DNA of 64,000 nt from Bacteroidales bacterium (GCA_017542345.1 JAFXXI010000005.1:1-64000), one strand, 5' to 3'. Counted from the first letter of the stretch, positions 48,402 to 57,016 are shown. Numbers and translations: made by a program. The notes: a model not told the origin generated them from the letters alone.

Positions 48402-48853
48402 TCTTCTGCAGTCGTCTGGCCCAGCAGTTCCTCCGCTCTCTTCGCGAAGTCGCCGCCGGTGGTGTTCATCTTGTCGTAGGTCGAACGATCCCAGAGCTCG
48501 ATGAACTTGCCAGTCGATTGCAGGACTACCTCTTTCGCTTTCGCCACAAGCGCTTTCTGCTCGGCAGGCACCAGAAGGCGGTCGTTCGAGTCAAGCTCGA
48601 TGATGTTGCCCTCCGTCAGCTTGCGCAGCAGCTCGCGGTCCTCGCGGCGGTAAGGATTCAGTTTCTCTTGGAGTTTCTCCACTTCTTCCCTGAAACTGGC
48701 ATAGGTCCACAGCTCCAAACACTCGGCATAGATGCTCTGGCGTATCACGAAGCGGCCGTCTTCGGTCTCCAACTGCCGTTTCAAGGCAATCGGGAACTTG
48801 AAGCGACCGTTCGAGTCCACCTTACAGTATTCTTTTCCAAGTATTAAGGCCAT
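48398..48853 (-). CDS. mraZ: Transcriptional regulator / cell-division protein MraZ
   Basis: A 151-residue protein with two MraZ (AbrB-like) repeats: LGKEYCKVDSNGRFKFPIAL and EGNIIELDSNDRLLVPAEQ, each with the DxxGR-type core (second as DSNDR). It is the first gene of the dcw operon, whose promoter it represses in other bacteria by binding short repeats upstream. The C-terminal 40 residues are longer than in E. coli but usual for Bacteroidota. Confidence 0.93.
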   Translation of the reverse strand: MALILGKEYCKVDSNGRFKFPIALKRQLETEDGRFVIRQSIYAECLELWTYASFREEVEKLQEKLNPYRREDRELLRKLTEGNIIELDSNDRLLVPAEQKALVAKAKEVVLQSTGKFIELWDRSTYDKMNTTGGDFAKRAEELLGQTTAEE

Positions 48854-49090
48854 TTCTACCTACTATTTTTCAGGGTGTAAAATTACGAAGAAAAATCCAA
48901 TTTCTGCCAAAAAAATCCTTTTTTTGTTTATTTTATCCTTTTTTTGTTGTTCATAACCTATAACGCAGCTTTTTCAAAAAAGTTTCACTTCCCATGAAAA
49001 TAATTCACAACACACTGAAACACACGCAATAAAAATTGCACTTAGATACCCTTCGAAAAGGGTCTTTTTGTGTTGAAAACTTTTTCGGCC

Positions 49091-49200
49091 ACTCCTCCCC
49101 TCTCCGTCCCCTCCACATTCCCTCCGCACCCCCTTCGCATTTTGTCGGAGGAGGAGCGGAGGGGGACCGGAGCGGGTCCGGAGGGGATCCGGAGGGGAAG
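49091..49200 (-). repeat. GC-rich hairpin repeat, copy C (inverted)
   Basis: Read on the minus strand it has the same order as copies A and B: pyrimidine arm with CCGGACCCGCTCCGGTCCCC units, CCTCCGACAAAATGCGAAGG, then the purine arm. Its run GAGCGGAGGGGGACCGGAGC on the plus strand is shared exactly with copy D. Confidence 0.78.
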
Positions 49201-49333
49201 ACTGGCAATAGCTGATTTTCTGCACTTTACATATCATGCTGATTTATAGTAAATTATGCGTAGATTTATAAAATTTAGGAAATGGGGCGGGAGTTTTTTT
49301 GAGAGGTGTCGCCCGCATGTCGAAAAAAATTCG

Positions 49334-49341
49334 TAACTTTG
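49334..49341 (+). promoter_or_regulatory. -7 element for the S46 peptidase gene
   Basis: TAACTTTG, followed by CAAC, matches TAnnTTTG; it lies 48 bases before the ATG. No TTTG at the proper -33 distance. Confidence 0.5.
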
Positions 49342-49388
49342 CAACTTGCTATAATAAGGAATTATTCACAATAAAAACAAATAATACA

Positions 49389-51554
49389 ATGAAAATTCGC
49401 ACTTTAGTATTGACGATGGCCCTTGCGCTGATGTTGCCGACGGCAGCGCGCGCCGACGAGGGCATGTGGTTGCTGTCGCTGATTGGCAAGAACTACAACG
49501 ACATGCAGAAGGCGGGCTTCAAGCTGACGCCCGAGGACATTTACAGCGTGAACCAGAGTTGCCTGAAGGACGCCATTGTGGGTCTGGGCAACGCCGGCAG
49601 CCCGTTCTGGCATTTCTGCACGGGTGAGATTATCTCGTCGAAGGGCCTGGTGAGCACGAACCACCACTGCGGCTATGGCAAACTGCAGGAGCATTCGACG
49701 ATTGAGCACGACTATCTGAGAGACGGTTTCTGGGCCTACACGATGAACCAGGAGCTGCCCAACCCGGGCCTGACGGCTTCTATCCTGGTGAGGATGGAGG
49801 ATGTAACAGACAGGGTGAAGAAGTCGCTGACCGACGAGATGAGCGAGGGCGACCGCGAGGCAGCCATCCGCAAGGTGTGCAGCGAAATCGAGGCCGAGGC
49901 CGCGGAAGGCACCCAATATGCCGCCAAGGTGAAGCCGATGTTCAACGGCAACCAGTTCTTCCTGTTTGTGCACATCATCTACCGCGACGTGCGTCTGGTG
50001 GGTGCCCCTCCAAGCTCGATGGGCAAGTTCGGTGGCGACACCGACAACTGGAGCTGGCCGCGCCACACCTGCGACTTCTCGATGTTCCGCATCTATACGG
50101 CCCCCGACGGGAGCCCGGCCGACTACTCGTCCAACAACGTGCCGCTGACGCCGAAGTACCACCTGAAGGTGAGCGCCGGCGAGCTGAATGACGGCGATTT
50201 CGCGATGGTGATGGGCTTCCCCGGCACCACCGACCACTTCCTGACCAGCTACGGTCTTGAAGAGACCATGAACATCACCAACGACCTGCGCTACAAGATC
50301 CGCACCGTGAAGATCAACATCTTGCGCGAGGAGATGGCCGCCGACCAGGCCACGCGCATCAAATACGCTTCGAAGTATGCCAGCTGCTCGAACTACTGGA
50401 AGTACAGCTGCGAGCAGAACAAGGCCCTGAAGGCCTTGAACACCATGGGCGTGAAGAAGGAAGTGGAGCAAGAGTACAGCGACTGGGCCCGCTTCCAGTC
50501 GTCGCCCAAGTACGGCAAGGCCCTCGACCTTATCCGTCAGGGCTATGCCGACCGCGCCAAGGTGGAAGAGGCCAGCATGTATGTGATAGAAGGCCTGCTG
50601 ACGGGCCCCGAGGCGCTGCTGTTCGCCGCCAGGCTGAGCACCTCGTTCCAGCGCGATCTGGAGCAGGACAAGGATGCCAACCTGAGCCGCTACGAGACCT
50701 ACATAAACAACTTCTTCAAAGACTATGACGAGAACGTCGACCGCCGCCTGTCGGCAGCTCTCTTCGCTTATGTCTATGCCAACATGGACCCCGAGAAGTG
50801 CCCCGAGTTCCTGAAGAAAGCCGAGAAGAAATACAAAGGCGACTGGGACAAGTATGTAGCCGAGCTTTACAGCAAGAGCATCTTCGCCAACGAGGAGTCC
50901 CTGGGCAAGTTCATGCTCAAGCCCAACGCCAAGCTGCTGGAGAAAGACGCCCTGGCACTTGCCGGACAGGAAGCCCTGAACCTCTACATCAATATCGGCA
51001 GCGAGCTGTCGCAGGAGAGCAGCGAGAACCTGCAGCGCGGCATACGCGACTTCACCGACGGCATCCTCCAGATCAATGAGAAGAACGGCAAGCTGATGTC
51101 GCCCGACGCCAACTCGACCATCCGTCTGACCTACGGCAATGTGATGAGCTACGAGCCCAAGGACGGCGTGGAATACAAGCACTACACCACGATGAAGGGT
51201 GTCATCGAGAAGGAAGACCCGAACAACAGCGAGTTCAATGTGCCGGAGCGTCTGAAGAAGCTCTATGCCGAGAAGAACTTCGGTCCCTACACCAACAAGA
51301 AAGGTGAGATGCCGACCTGCTTCATCACCAACAACGACATTACCGGTGGCAACTCGGGTTCGCCCGTGCTGGGCGACAAGGGCCAGTTGATTGGTCTGGC
51401 CTTCGACGGCAACAGCGAGGCCATGAGCGGTGACATTGACTTCGAGGAGAACCTGCAGCGCTGCATCTGCCTCGACAGCCGCTACATGCTGTGGGTCATC
51501 GACATCTACGCCGGCGCCAAGAACCTCATCGAGGAAATGGACATCGTCCGCTAA
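49389..51554 (+). CDS. S46 family dipeptidyl-peptidase (DPP7-like)
   Basis: A 721-residue secreted serine peptidase. The signal peptide (LVLTMALALMLPTAARA) is followed by DEGMWLL, the usual mature start. The catalytic His is in STNHHCGYG (residues 89-97) and the nucleophile is Ser656 in GGNSGSPVL. The S1-pocket residue 18 positions after the Ser is Gly (AFDGNSEAMSGD), as in DPP7, which prefers hydrophobic P1; DPP11 has Arg there. It removes dipeptides from peptides in the periplasm, supporting amino-acid use. The start at 49389 fits the -7 element; the longer frame from 49299 lies before the promoter. Confidence 0.93.
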   Translation: MKIRTLVLTMALALMLPTAARADEGMWLLSLIGKNYNDMQKAGFKLTPEDIYSVNQSCLKDAIVGLGNAGSPFWHFCTGEIISSKGLVSTNHHCGYGKLQEHSTIEHDYLRDGFWAYTMNQELPNPGLTASILVRMEDVTDRVKKSLTDEMSEGDREAAIRKVCSEIEAEAAEGTQYAAKVKPMFNGNQFFLFVHIIYRDVRLVGAPPSSMGKFGGDTDNWSWPRHTCDFSMFRIYTAPDGSPADYSSNNVPLTPKYHLKVSAGELNDGDFAMVMGFPGTTDHFLTSYGLEETMNITNDLRYKIRTVKINILREEMAADQATRIKYASKYASCSNYWKYSCEQNKALKALNTMGVKKEVEQEYSDWARFQSSPKYGKALDLIRQGYADRAKVEEASMYVIEGLLTGPEALLFAARLSTSFQRDLEQDKDANLSRYETYINNFFKDYDENVDRRLSAALFAYVYANMDPEKCPEFLKKAEKKYKGDWDKYVAELYSKSIFANEESLGKFMLKPNAKLLEKDALALAGQEALNLYINIGSELSQESSENLQRGIRDFTDGILQINEKNGKLMSPDANSTIRLTYGNVMSYEPKDGVEYKHYTTMKGVIEKEDPNNSEFNVPERLKKLYAEKNFGPYTNKKGEMPTCFITNNDITGGNSGSPVLGDKGQLIGLAFDGNSEAMSGDIDFEENLQRCICLDSRYMLWVIDIYAGAKNLIEEMDIVR

Positions 51555-51557
51555 AGC

Positions 51558-51600
51558 CTAGAATAACTAGACAATCTAGATAAGCTAGAATATCTAGAAG
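51558..51600. repeat. Five-unit CTAGA tandem array upstream of the rpoN-M23 ORF
   Basis: CTAGAATAA, CTAGACAAT, CTAGATAAG, CTAGAATAT, CTAGAAG: the core CTAGA recurs every 9 bases, filling almost the whole gap between the S46 gene and the GTG start at 51609. Two units overlap to form TCTAGA palindromes. Confidence 0.85.
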
Positions 51601-51608
51601 ATACCCAA

Positions 51609-53900
51609 GTGAAACAGGTTCAGCGACAGCAACTGCAACAGAAGCTTTCGCCTCAGCAGATACAGCTGATGCGGCTGTTGCAGTTGCCCGTCACCGACCT
51701 GGAGCAAGCCATCAAGGAAGAGATTGAGAAGAACCCCCTGCTGGACGCCGAGATGCCCGAGGAGCAACCGCTACCGCAAGCGGAGGCCCGCGAGTCGGAC
51801 TGGGACAGTGACGGCGAGGAGGATTACGATTACGACTACGACTATCGCGAACACACGGAGCACGACCCCAACACGGTGAGGCGCGAGTTTGTGGTGAGCG
51901 ACAGCCTTTCGTTCACAGAGCGGCTATTGGAACAACTTTCGCTGCGCGACCTGGACCAACGCCAGCTGGCTATCGCCACCGAACTGGTGGGGAGCCTCGA
52001 CGACGCAGGCTACCTGGGGCGCGACCTGGGGCTGATAGCCAACGACCTGGCTTTCCGCCAAGGTATTGAGGCCACACCGCAGGAGGTGGAGGAGGCGCTG
52101 CGCACGGTGCAAAGCCTTGACCCGCCTGGCATCGGCGCACGCAATTTGCGCGAGTGCCTACTGCTGCAGCTGGAACGCAACACGGAGGCCGGAGATAGAG
52201 AAGAGGAACTAGCCCTTGCCATTGTGCGGGACCACTTCGACGACTTCGCCAACCGGCGCTACTCGCGCATCTGCGAGGCCCTTGGTATTGACGAAGAGAC
52301 CCTGGAGGAGGCCGCAAACGTGATTCGCCGCCTGAACCCCAAACCCGCGGGTTCGAGCGACGCCGACAACAACACAGCGGCGGCGGTGATACCCGACATT
52401 ATCCTGACACAGCATGACGGGCAACTGCAATTCCATGTGAACGACGGCAGATTGCCGCGGCTGAGCCTCAACAGTTACTACACCGACATGCTGCAAGAGA
52501 TGGAGCTCGAGAAAGGCGACCGCGAGACGGTGCAGTTCCTGCGCACCAAGCAGAACGACGCACAGGCGTTCATCGACCTGCTGCAGCAGCGACACGACAC
52601 CATCGTGCGTGTGATGCGCTACATCGTGGAGCACCAGCGTGCGTTCCTGTTGAGCGGTGACTGCGACCAGTTGCGGCCGCTGCGGCAGCGAGAGGTGGCG
52701 GAGGCCACAGGGTTGGACATCAGCACAGTGTCGCGCATGGCCAACAGCAAATACATAGAAACCGACTTCGGCACCATACCGCTAAAAGACTGTTTCTCGA
52801 AGGGCATAGCCACAGAAGACGGCGAAGTATCGGTGGAGACCATCAAGCAGCGGCTGTCGGACGCCGTGGCCGCCGAGGACAAGCAGGCGCCGTTGAGCGA
52901 CGATGCTCTGACAAAGATGCTGAACGACCAAGGGCTTCCGCTGGCGCGGAGGACAGTGGCCAAATACCGCGAACAGCTGGGTATCCCTGTGGCACGGCTG
53001 CGGCGGGCCATACTGCTGTTGTTACTGCTATTGGGCTTACACGCCGAAGCACAGATGTCGTACTACGACTCCATCATCAATGTGCGGCTGGAAGCAGCGG
53101 CGAAGAAACAAGCCAAAGCGGCCAAACCCAAACCCGAGAAGAAAGCCCCCGCAGTGGAGAAGGTCGCAGCACCCAAACCACCCGCAGCAAGCGCCGTCGC
53201 ACCTGTGACGGAGACACCTGCGGCACCGAAGGCAAATGCAGCCGAGGCCTACATCGTGCCGATGTGGTACGACGGATTTCCGCAACACCGCGTGAATCCG
53301 CACGGGCGGACACAGCTGGCGGAAATGCCCGACGAGATTAACCTGAAGTTGGTGAACGACTCATCGGAATTCTGCTTCCCCGTGAGAAACGCCAAGACCA
53401 GCACTTATGGATGGCGCTGGAAACGCGGGCACCACGGGGTGGATATACGGTTGCGCACTGGCGACCCGGTGCACGCCGCCTTTGGCGGTACAGTGCGTGT
53501 AGCATCACGTATGGGCGGCTATGGCAACTGCGTCGTCATCCGCCACACTAACGGCCTGGAGACGCTCTATGGACACCTGTCGAAGATTAACGTCAAGCAC
53601 GGCCAGCATGTCGAGGCCGGAGAGGTGATAGGGCTGGGCGGCAGTACGGGCCGGAGCACAGGGCCTCATTTGCACTTCGAGTGCCGGTTCCTGTATCAGA
53701 CATTCGACCCCGAATGGATTCTCGACTTCGACCACCACAGCCTCCGCACACGCAGGCTGCATCTGGACAAAAGCTACTTCGGCATCCACAAGCCCCGTCG
53801 CGGCGAAACCCTCGAATACAAGGCTGACAACAGCACCATCAAAGAAACCAAGAAGAAACGCAAGAACGACCGAAGGGAAATCAACCCCAAGGACTTCTAA
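51609..53900 (+). CDS. RNA polymerase sigma-54 factor joined in frame to a secreted M23 peptidase
   Basis: A continuous 763-codon ORF beginning at GTG. Residues 1-466 are a complete RpoN: Gln-rich region I (QQLQQKLSPQQIQLMRLLQL, then LEQAIKEEIEKNPLLD), an acidic region II, the core-binding part, an HTH (REVAEATGLDISTVSRMAN) and the RpoN box ARRTVAKYRE at 446-455. Directly after, residues 461-481 look like a Sec signal peptide: RLRR, seven Leu (469-475), then AEA before Gln482. Then comes a Lys/Ala/Pro-rich linker and an M23 metallopeptidase with His608-x3-Asp612 and His687-Leu-His689. No stop codon lies between the two. An in-frame GTG at 52989 (codon 461) could start the peptidase alone. RpoN normally ends near residue 466. 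Confidence 0.85.
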   Translation: MKQVQRQQLQQKLSPQQIQLMRLLQLPVTDLEQAIKEEIEKNPLLDAEMPEEQPLPQAEARESDWDSDGEEDYDYDYDYREHTEHDPNTVRREFVVSDSLSFTERLLEQLSLRDLDQRQLAIATELVGSLDDAGYLGRDLGLIANDLAFRQGIEATPQEVEEALRTVQSLDPPGIGARNLRECLLLQLERNTEAGDREEELALAIVRDHFDDFANRRYSRICEALGIDEETLEEAANVIRRLNPKPAGSSDADNNTAAAVIPDIILTQHDGQLQFHVNDGRLPRLSLNSYYTDMLQEMELEKGDRETVQFLRTKQNDAQAFIDLLQQRHDTIVRVMRYIVEHQRAFLLSGDCDQLRPLRQREVAEATGLDISTVSRMANSKYIETDFGTIPLKDCFSKGIATEDGEVSVETIKQRLSDAVAAEDKQAPLSDDALTKMLNDQGLPLARRTVAKYREQLGIPVARLRRAILLLLLLLGLHAEAQMSYYDSIINVRLEAAAKKQAKAAKPKPEKKAPAVEKVAAPKPPAASAVAPVTETPAAPKANAAEAYIVPMWYDGFPQHRVNPHGRTQLAEMPDEINLKLVNDSSEFCFPVRNAKTSTYGWRWKRGHHGVDIRLRTGDPVHAAFGGTVRVASRMGGYGNCVVIRHTNGLETLYGHLSKINVKHGQHVEAGEVIGLGGSTGRSTGPHLHFECRFLYQTFDPEWILDFDHHSLRTRRLHLDKSYFGIHKPRRGETLEYKADNSTIKETKKKRKNDRREINPKDF

Positions 53901-53921
53901 ACACATATACTATATAATAAT

Positions 53922-54410
53922 ATGAAGAAGACCAACCTCTCAGACTATGATCCCTCGGCAGTACCCGACGGAAGCCCATACACCATTGCAGTGGTAGCGG
54001 CGGAGTGGAATCCGGAGGTAACCAATGCCATGCTGGAAGGTGCAGTTGAGACGCTGAAAGAGCACGGTGTGAAGACCGAGAACGTAATCGTGCGCCATGT
54101 GCCTGGCACTTTTGAGCTGAGCACAGCGGCTGACCTGTTGTATCACTTCACCCCGCGCCTCAATGCAGTCATCTGCATCGGATGCGTGATACAGGGCGAG
54201 ACACGCCACTTTGAGTTCATCTGCCAGGCCGTTTCGCAGGGCATCACCAATGTGTCGCTCAAGCACGGCCGTCCCGTTATCTTCAGCGTGCTGACCTGCG
54301 ACACCATGCAGCAGGCACTGGACCGTGCTGGCGGCAAGCACGGTAACAAGGGCGTGGAGGGTGCCATCACAGCGCTCAAGATGTGCAAATTCTATAGAGA
54401 ATGCGTATAG
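53922..54410 (+). CDS. ribH: 6,7-dimethyl-8-ribityllumazine synthase
   Basis: A 162-residue protein. Substrate-binding motifs are AAEWNPEVTNAMLEGA (Trp and Glu/Asn site), VPGTFELSTAA, GCVIQGETRHFEF with the catalytic His, and the phosphate-binding GNKGVEGA near the end. It condenses the diaminouracil and the butanone phosphate in the penultimate riboflavin step and forms large capsids. It begins 21 bases after the M23 region and overlaps fmt by 10 bases. No riboswitch is seen upstream. Confidence 0.96.
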   Translation: MKKTNLSDYDPSAVPDGSPYTIAVVAAEWNPEVTNAMLEGAVETLKEHGVKTENVIVRHVPGTFELSTAADLLYHFTPRLNAVICIGCVIQGETRHFEFICQAVSQGITNVSLKHGRPVIFSVLTCDTMQQALDRAGGKHGNKGVEGAITALKMCKFYRECV

Positions 54411-55336
54411 TCTTTTTCGGCACACCGGACTTCGCCGTAACGGCGCTCGACGCCATCGTGCACTCGAAGCACGAGGTCTGCGGCGTGGTGACTGTGCCCG
54501 ACCGGCAGGCCGGACGCGGACAGAAGATGGTCTACAGCGCCGTAAAGCAGTACGCCATCGACCACGGGCTGCCCCTGCTACAGCCTGAGAAGCTGCGCGA
54601 CACTGAGTTTTTGGAGGCGCTGCACGCATTCAATGCCGACATGTTTGTGGTGGTTGCGTTCCGCATGCTACCCGAGGCGGTATGGGCCATGCCTCCGCTG
54701 GGCACCTTTAACCTGCACGCCTCGCTGCTGCCCCGCTACCGGGGTGCCGCCCCCATCAACTGGGCCATCATCAACGGGGAGCACGAGACCGGCGTTACCA
54801 CCTTCCTGCTCAACCACCAGATTGACGAAGGCAGTATCCTGCTACAAGAGCGGACGCCCATCCACGCCACCGATACCGCAGAGACGCTGCACGACCGGCT
54901 AGCCGATATCGGCAGCCGCCTGGTTGTGCAGACTCTCAACGATATGGAAGCTGGTGTCATCACACCACGCCCGCAAAAGGGCGAACCTTGCCCGGCACCT
55001 AAGATCTTCAAGGAGGACTGCCGCATCGACTTCAGCCGCACCGCAGCGGAAGTGGAGCGTTTCGTGCGCGGCCTCTCACCCTACCCTGCCGCGACCATGA
55101 CCCTTCGAAAACCGCAGGGCGACGAGGTTTCCTTCAAGGTCTATTCCGTACGCCCAGTAATAGGGCGGAATAGCGACGAAAAAACGCTTGAAACTGACGG
55201 AAAAAAGGTGCTAAAAGTCGCTACCGCCGATGGTTTTGTGGAGATTTTAGAGCTGCAAATGGCTGGAAAAAAGAAAAATAACGTTGAAGACTTCCTCCGA
55301 GGGATAAATGTAACTGGCTGGGAACTAGTCATTTGA
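54401..55336 (+). CDS. fmt: Methionyl-tRNA formyltransferase
   Basis: A 311-residue protein. MRIVFFGTPDFAV at the N-terminus, the formyl-transfer core FNLHASLLPRYRGAAPINWA with the catalytic Asn-His, GVTTFLLNHQIDEGSILLQ, and the C-terminal OB-like domain (SPYPAAT). It formylates initiator Met-tRNA. It overlaps ribH by 10 bases. The final 60 residues are AT-rich in codons compared with the rest, perhaps because they approach the HU promoter. Confidence 0.96.
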   Translation: MRIVFFGTPDFAVTALDAIVHSKHEVCGVVTVPDRQAGRGQKMVYSAVKQYAIDHGLPLLQPEKLRDTEFLEALHAFNADMFVVVAFRMLPEAVWAMPPLGTFNLHASLLPRYRGAAPINWAIINGEHETGVTTFLLNHQIDEGSILLQERTPIHATDTAETLHDRLADIGSRLVVQTLNDMEAGVITPRPQKGEPCPAPKIFKEDCRIDFSRTAAEVERFVRGLSPYPAATMTLRKPQGDEVSFKVYSVRPVIGRNSDEKTLETDGKKVLKVATADGFVEILELQMAGKKKNNVEDFLRGINVTGWELVI

Positions 55337-55376
55337 AAGTTACTCACATTTTTTTTCTAAAAAAGTGTAAAAAAAA

Positions 55377-55409
55377 TTTGGTGCAAATAAAAAAAAATTC
55401 ATACATTTG
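55377..55409 (+). promoter_or_regulatory. Promoter of the HU gene
   Basis: TTTG (55377-55380), 21 bases, then TACATTTG (55402-55409): full Bacteroidota consensus, about 100 bases before the HU start, leaving a long A/C-rich leader. Confidence 0.75.
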
Positions 55410-55508
55410 CATCGTCAAAACAACAAGCACAAACACTTACACAGACAACCCTGAAAACCAACTCCAAGTAAAGACTGAAACAATTATTAACCCTTAAATT
55501 TTTATATT

Positions 55509-55823
55509 ATGAACAAAACTGAACTTGTTAACGCAATGGCCGCCAAAACCGGCATGACCAAAGTGGCCGCTAAAGAGGCTATGAACGCTTGCTTCGGCGC
55601 CATCCAGGAGAAACTGTGCAAAGGCGAGAAAGTGACCCTGATCGGCTTCGGCACCTTCAGCGTTGTGAACCGCAAGGCCCGCACCGCCAAGAACCCGCAG
55701 ACCGGCGCCACCGTGAAGGTCCCCGCCAAGAAAGTGGCCAAATTCAAAGCTGGCAGCAACCTGCTCGCCGCCAAGAAGGCTGCCAAGAAACCCGCCGCGA
55801 AGAAAGTTGCCAAGAAAAAATAA
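55509..55823 (+). CDS. HU family DNA-binding protein with Lys/Ala-rich tail
   Basis: A 104-residue protein. The first 90 residues are the HU fold (MNKTELVNAMAAKTGMTKVA, then GFGTFSVVNRKARTAKNPQTG in the DNA-contact arm and VPAKKVAKFKAGSNL). The final 15-20 residues (AAKKAAKKPAAKKVAKKK) form a histone-H1-like basic tail beyond the usual HU end. It wraps and compacts DNA. It is transcribed alone from a strong promoter and ends at a strong terminator. Confidence 0.95.
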   Translation: MNKTELVNAMAAKTGMTKVAAKEAMNACFGAIQEKLCKGEKVTLIGFGTFSVVNRKARTAKNPQTGATVKVPAKKVAKFKAGSNLLAAKKAAKKPAAKKVAKKK

Positions 55824-55847
55824 GGCTACACTTACGGCTTAATGTAC

Positions 55848-55877
55848 AGCGGGCTCCAATCGGAGCCCGCTTTTTTT
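55848..55877 (+). terminator. Terminator after the HU gene
   Basis: AGCGGGCTCC pairs with GGAGCCCGCT around AATC and runs into seven T. Confidence 0.88.
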
Positions 55878-55953
55878 GTATCCGAACAGAAAGCCGCCCT
55901 GGAAATTAAGGGTTTTTAACAGAATAATGTTATAAAGTGTGAAATAATCTTCC

Positions 55954-55961
55954 TATATTTG
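55954..55961 (+). promoter_or_regulatory. -7 element for gpsA
   Basis: TATATTTG matches TAnnTTTG, 48 bases before the gpsA ATG. The -33 region has no TTTG. Confidence 0.5.
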
Positions 55962-56008
55962 CAATTCGTTTTGCGCCCGTCGCCACGGCGACAGCACGGC
56001 GCTACACA

Positions 56009-57016
56009 ATGAAAGAGAAAATGATAGGAATTATCGGCGGAGGCAGTTGGGCCACCGCATTAGTAAAAATACTGCTTGAGGACCCTGGTCAAAGGGTAAA
56101 TTGGTGGGTAAGAAGCGAGGAAGTGTGCGACCACATCAAGCGCCACGGACACAATCCGCGGCACCTGCCGGAAGCAAACCTCGACGCAAGCCGTTTGAAT
56201 GTGAGCACCGACATCAGCGCCATCGCTGCCGACAGCACCCATCTGCTGTTGGCCACCCCATCGGCCTATCTACACCAAGTGCTTGACCTCCTGCCCGACA
56301 ACGCCCTCAACGGCAAGCGAATCATCTCGGCCGTCAAAGGCACCATCCCCGACTGTTGCCTGAGCGTCTCGGCATATCTCGTCAAGCGCTTCCACCTGCC
56401 GAAAGAAAATATCTGTATCGTCAGCGGTCCGAGCCATGCCGAGGAGGTGAGCCACGAGATGCCCACTTTCCTCACCGTCGCCTCGACCAATCCCGACTTT
56501 GCACGCGAAATGCAGCAAACCCTGCGCTGCCACTACGTCCACACCCGCGTCAGCGCCGACATTGACGGCATCGAGCGGTGCGGCTTGGGCAAGAACATCT
56601 ACGCCATTGCCGCCGGACTCTGCCAGGGTTTGGGCTATGGCGACAACCTGAATGCCGTGCTCACCGCCGCCGCCCTGCGCGAAATGCAGGCGGCCCTGGA
56701 CCGCAACATTCCCTTTGCCGGGCGCGACATCCGCGAGAGTTGCTACATGGGCGACCTGGTGGTGACCTGCTGGTCTCGCCACAGCCGCAACCGTGCGCTG
56801 GGCGAAGCCGTGTCCCGCGGCGAGCGTCCCGCCGATGTCTTCGCACGCACCGGCTCGGTAGCCGAAGGCTATTTCTCGGTGAAGAACATGCATAGCATCG
56901 CCCTGGAGCACGGACTCACTCAGCATATCCCCATCGCCGAAGCCGTCTACCGCATCCTCTACGAGGGCGCCTCGCCCAAGGAAGAGATGGATAACCTCAT
57001 AGCCCACACCTTCTAA
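56009..57016 (+). CDS. gpsA: NAD(P)H-dependent glycerol-3-phosphate dehydrogenase
   Basis: A 335-residue protein. The nucleotide-binding IIGGGSWATALVKIL lies at residues 7-21; ISAVKGTIPD, SGPSHAEEV, GLGKNIYAIAAGL with the catalytic Lys, and FAGRDIRESCYMGDL follow. It makes sn-glycerol-3-phosphate for phospholipids. Its stop codon shares one base with the start of the acyltransferase, so the two enzymes at the entry of phospholipid synthesis are coupled. Confidence 0.94.
   Translation: MKEKMIGIIGGGSWATALVKILLEDPGQRVNWWVRSEEVCDHIKRHGHNPRHLPEANLDASRLNVSTDISAIAADSTHLLLATPSAYLHQVLDLLPDNALNGKRIISAVKGTIPDCCLSVSAYLVKRFHLPKENICIVSGPSHAEEVSHEMPTFLTVASTNPDFAREMQQTLRCHYVHTRVSADIDGIERCGLGKNIYAIAAGLCQGLGYGDNLNAVLTAAALREMQAALDRNIPFAGRDIRESCYMGDLVVTCWSRHSRNRALGEAVSRGERPADVFARTGSVAEGYFSVKNMHSIALEHGLTQHIPIAEAVYRILYEGASPKEEMDNLIAHTF

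Larger units (their letters stand above)
48854..49388. other. Divergent intergenic region between mraZ and the S46 peptidase gene
   Basis: No gene is seen in this stretch of 535 bases. It holds a possible mraZ promoter (minus strand TTTG at 48909-48912 and TAATTTTA at 48879-48886, 22 bases apart, one mismatch), a small hairpin ACCCTT-CGAA-AAGGGT with a T-run (49048-49068), repeat copy C (49091-49200) and the S46 gene -7 element (49334-49341). The remaining sequence is AT-rich. Confidence 0.5.

Noticed and set aside
49048..49068. Terminator on the plus strand within the mraZ-S46 gap
   Set aside because: The 6-bp stem with T-run looks right, but no plus-strand gene ends there; kept only as a note in the intergenic entry.
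51558..51600. CRISPR-like array
   Set aside because: Units are 9 bases with no spacer of CRISPR length and no cas genes in the window.
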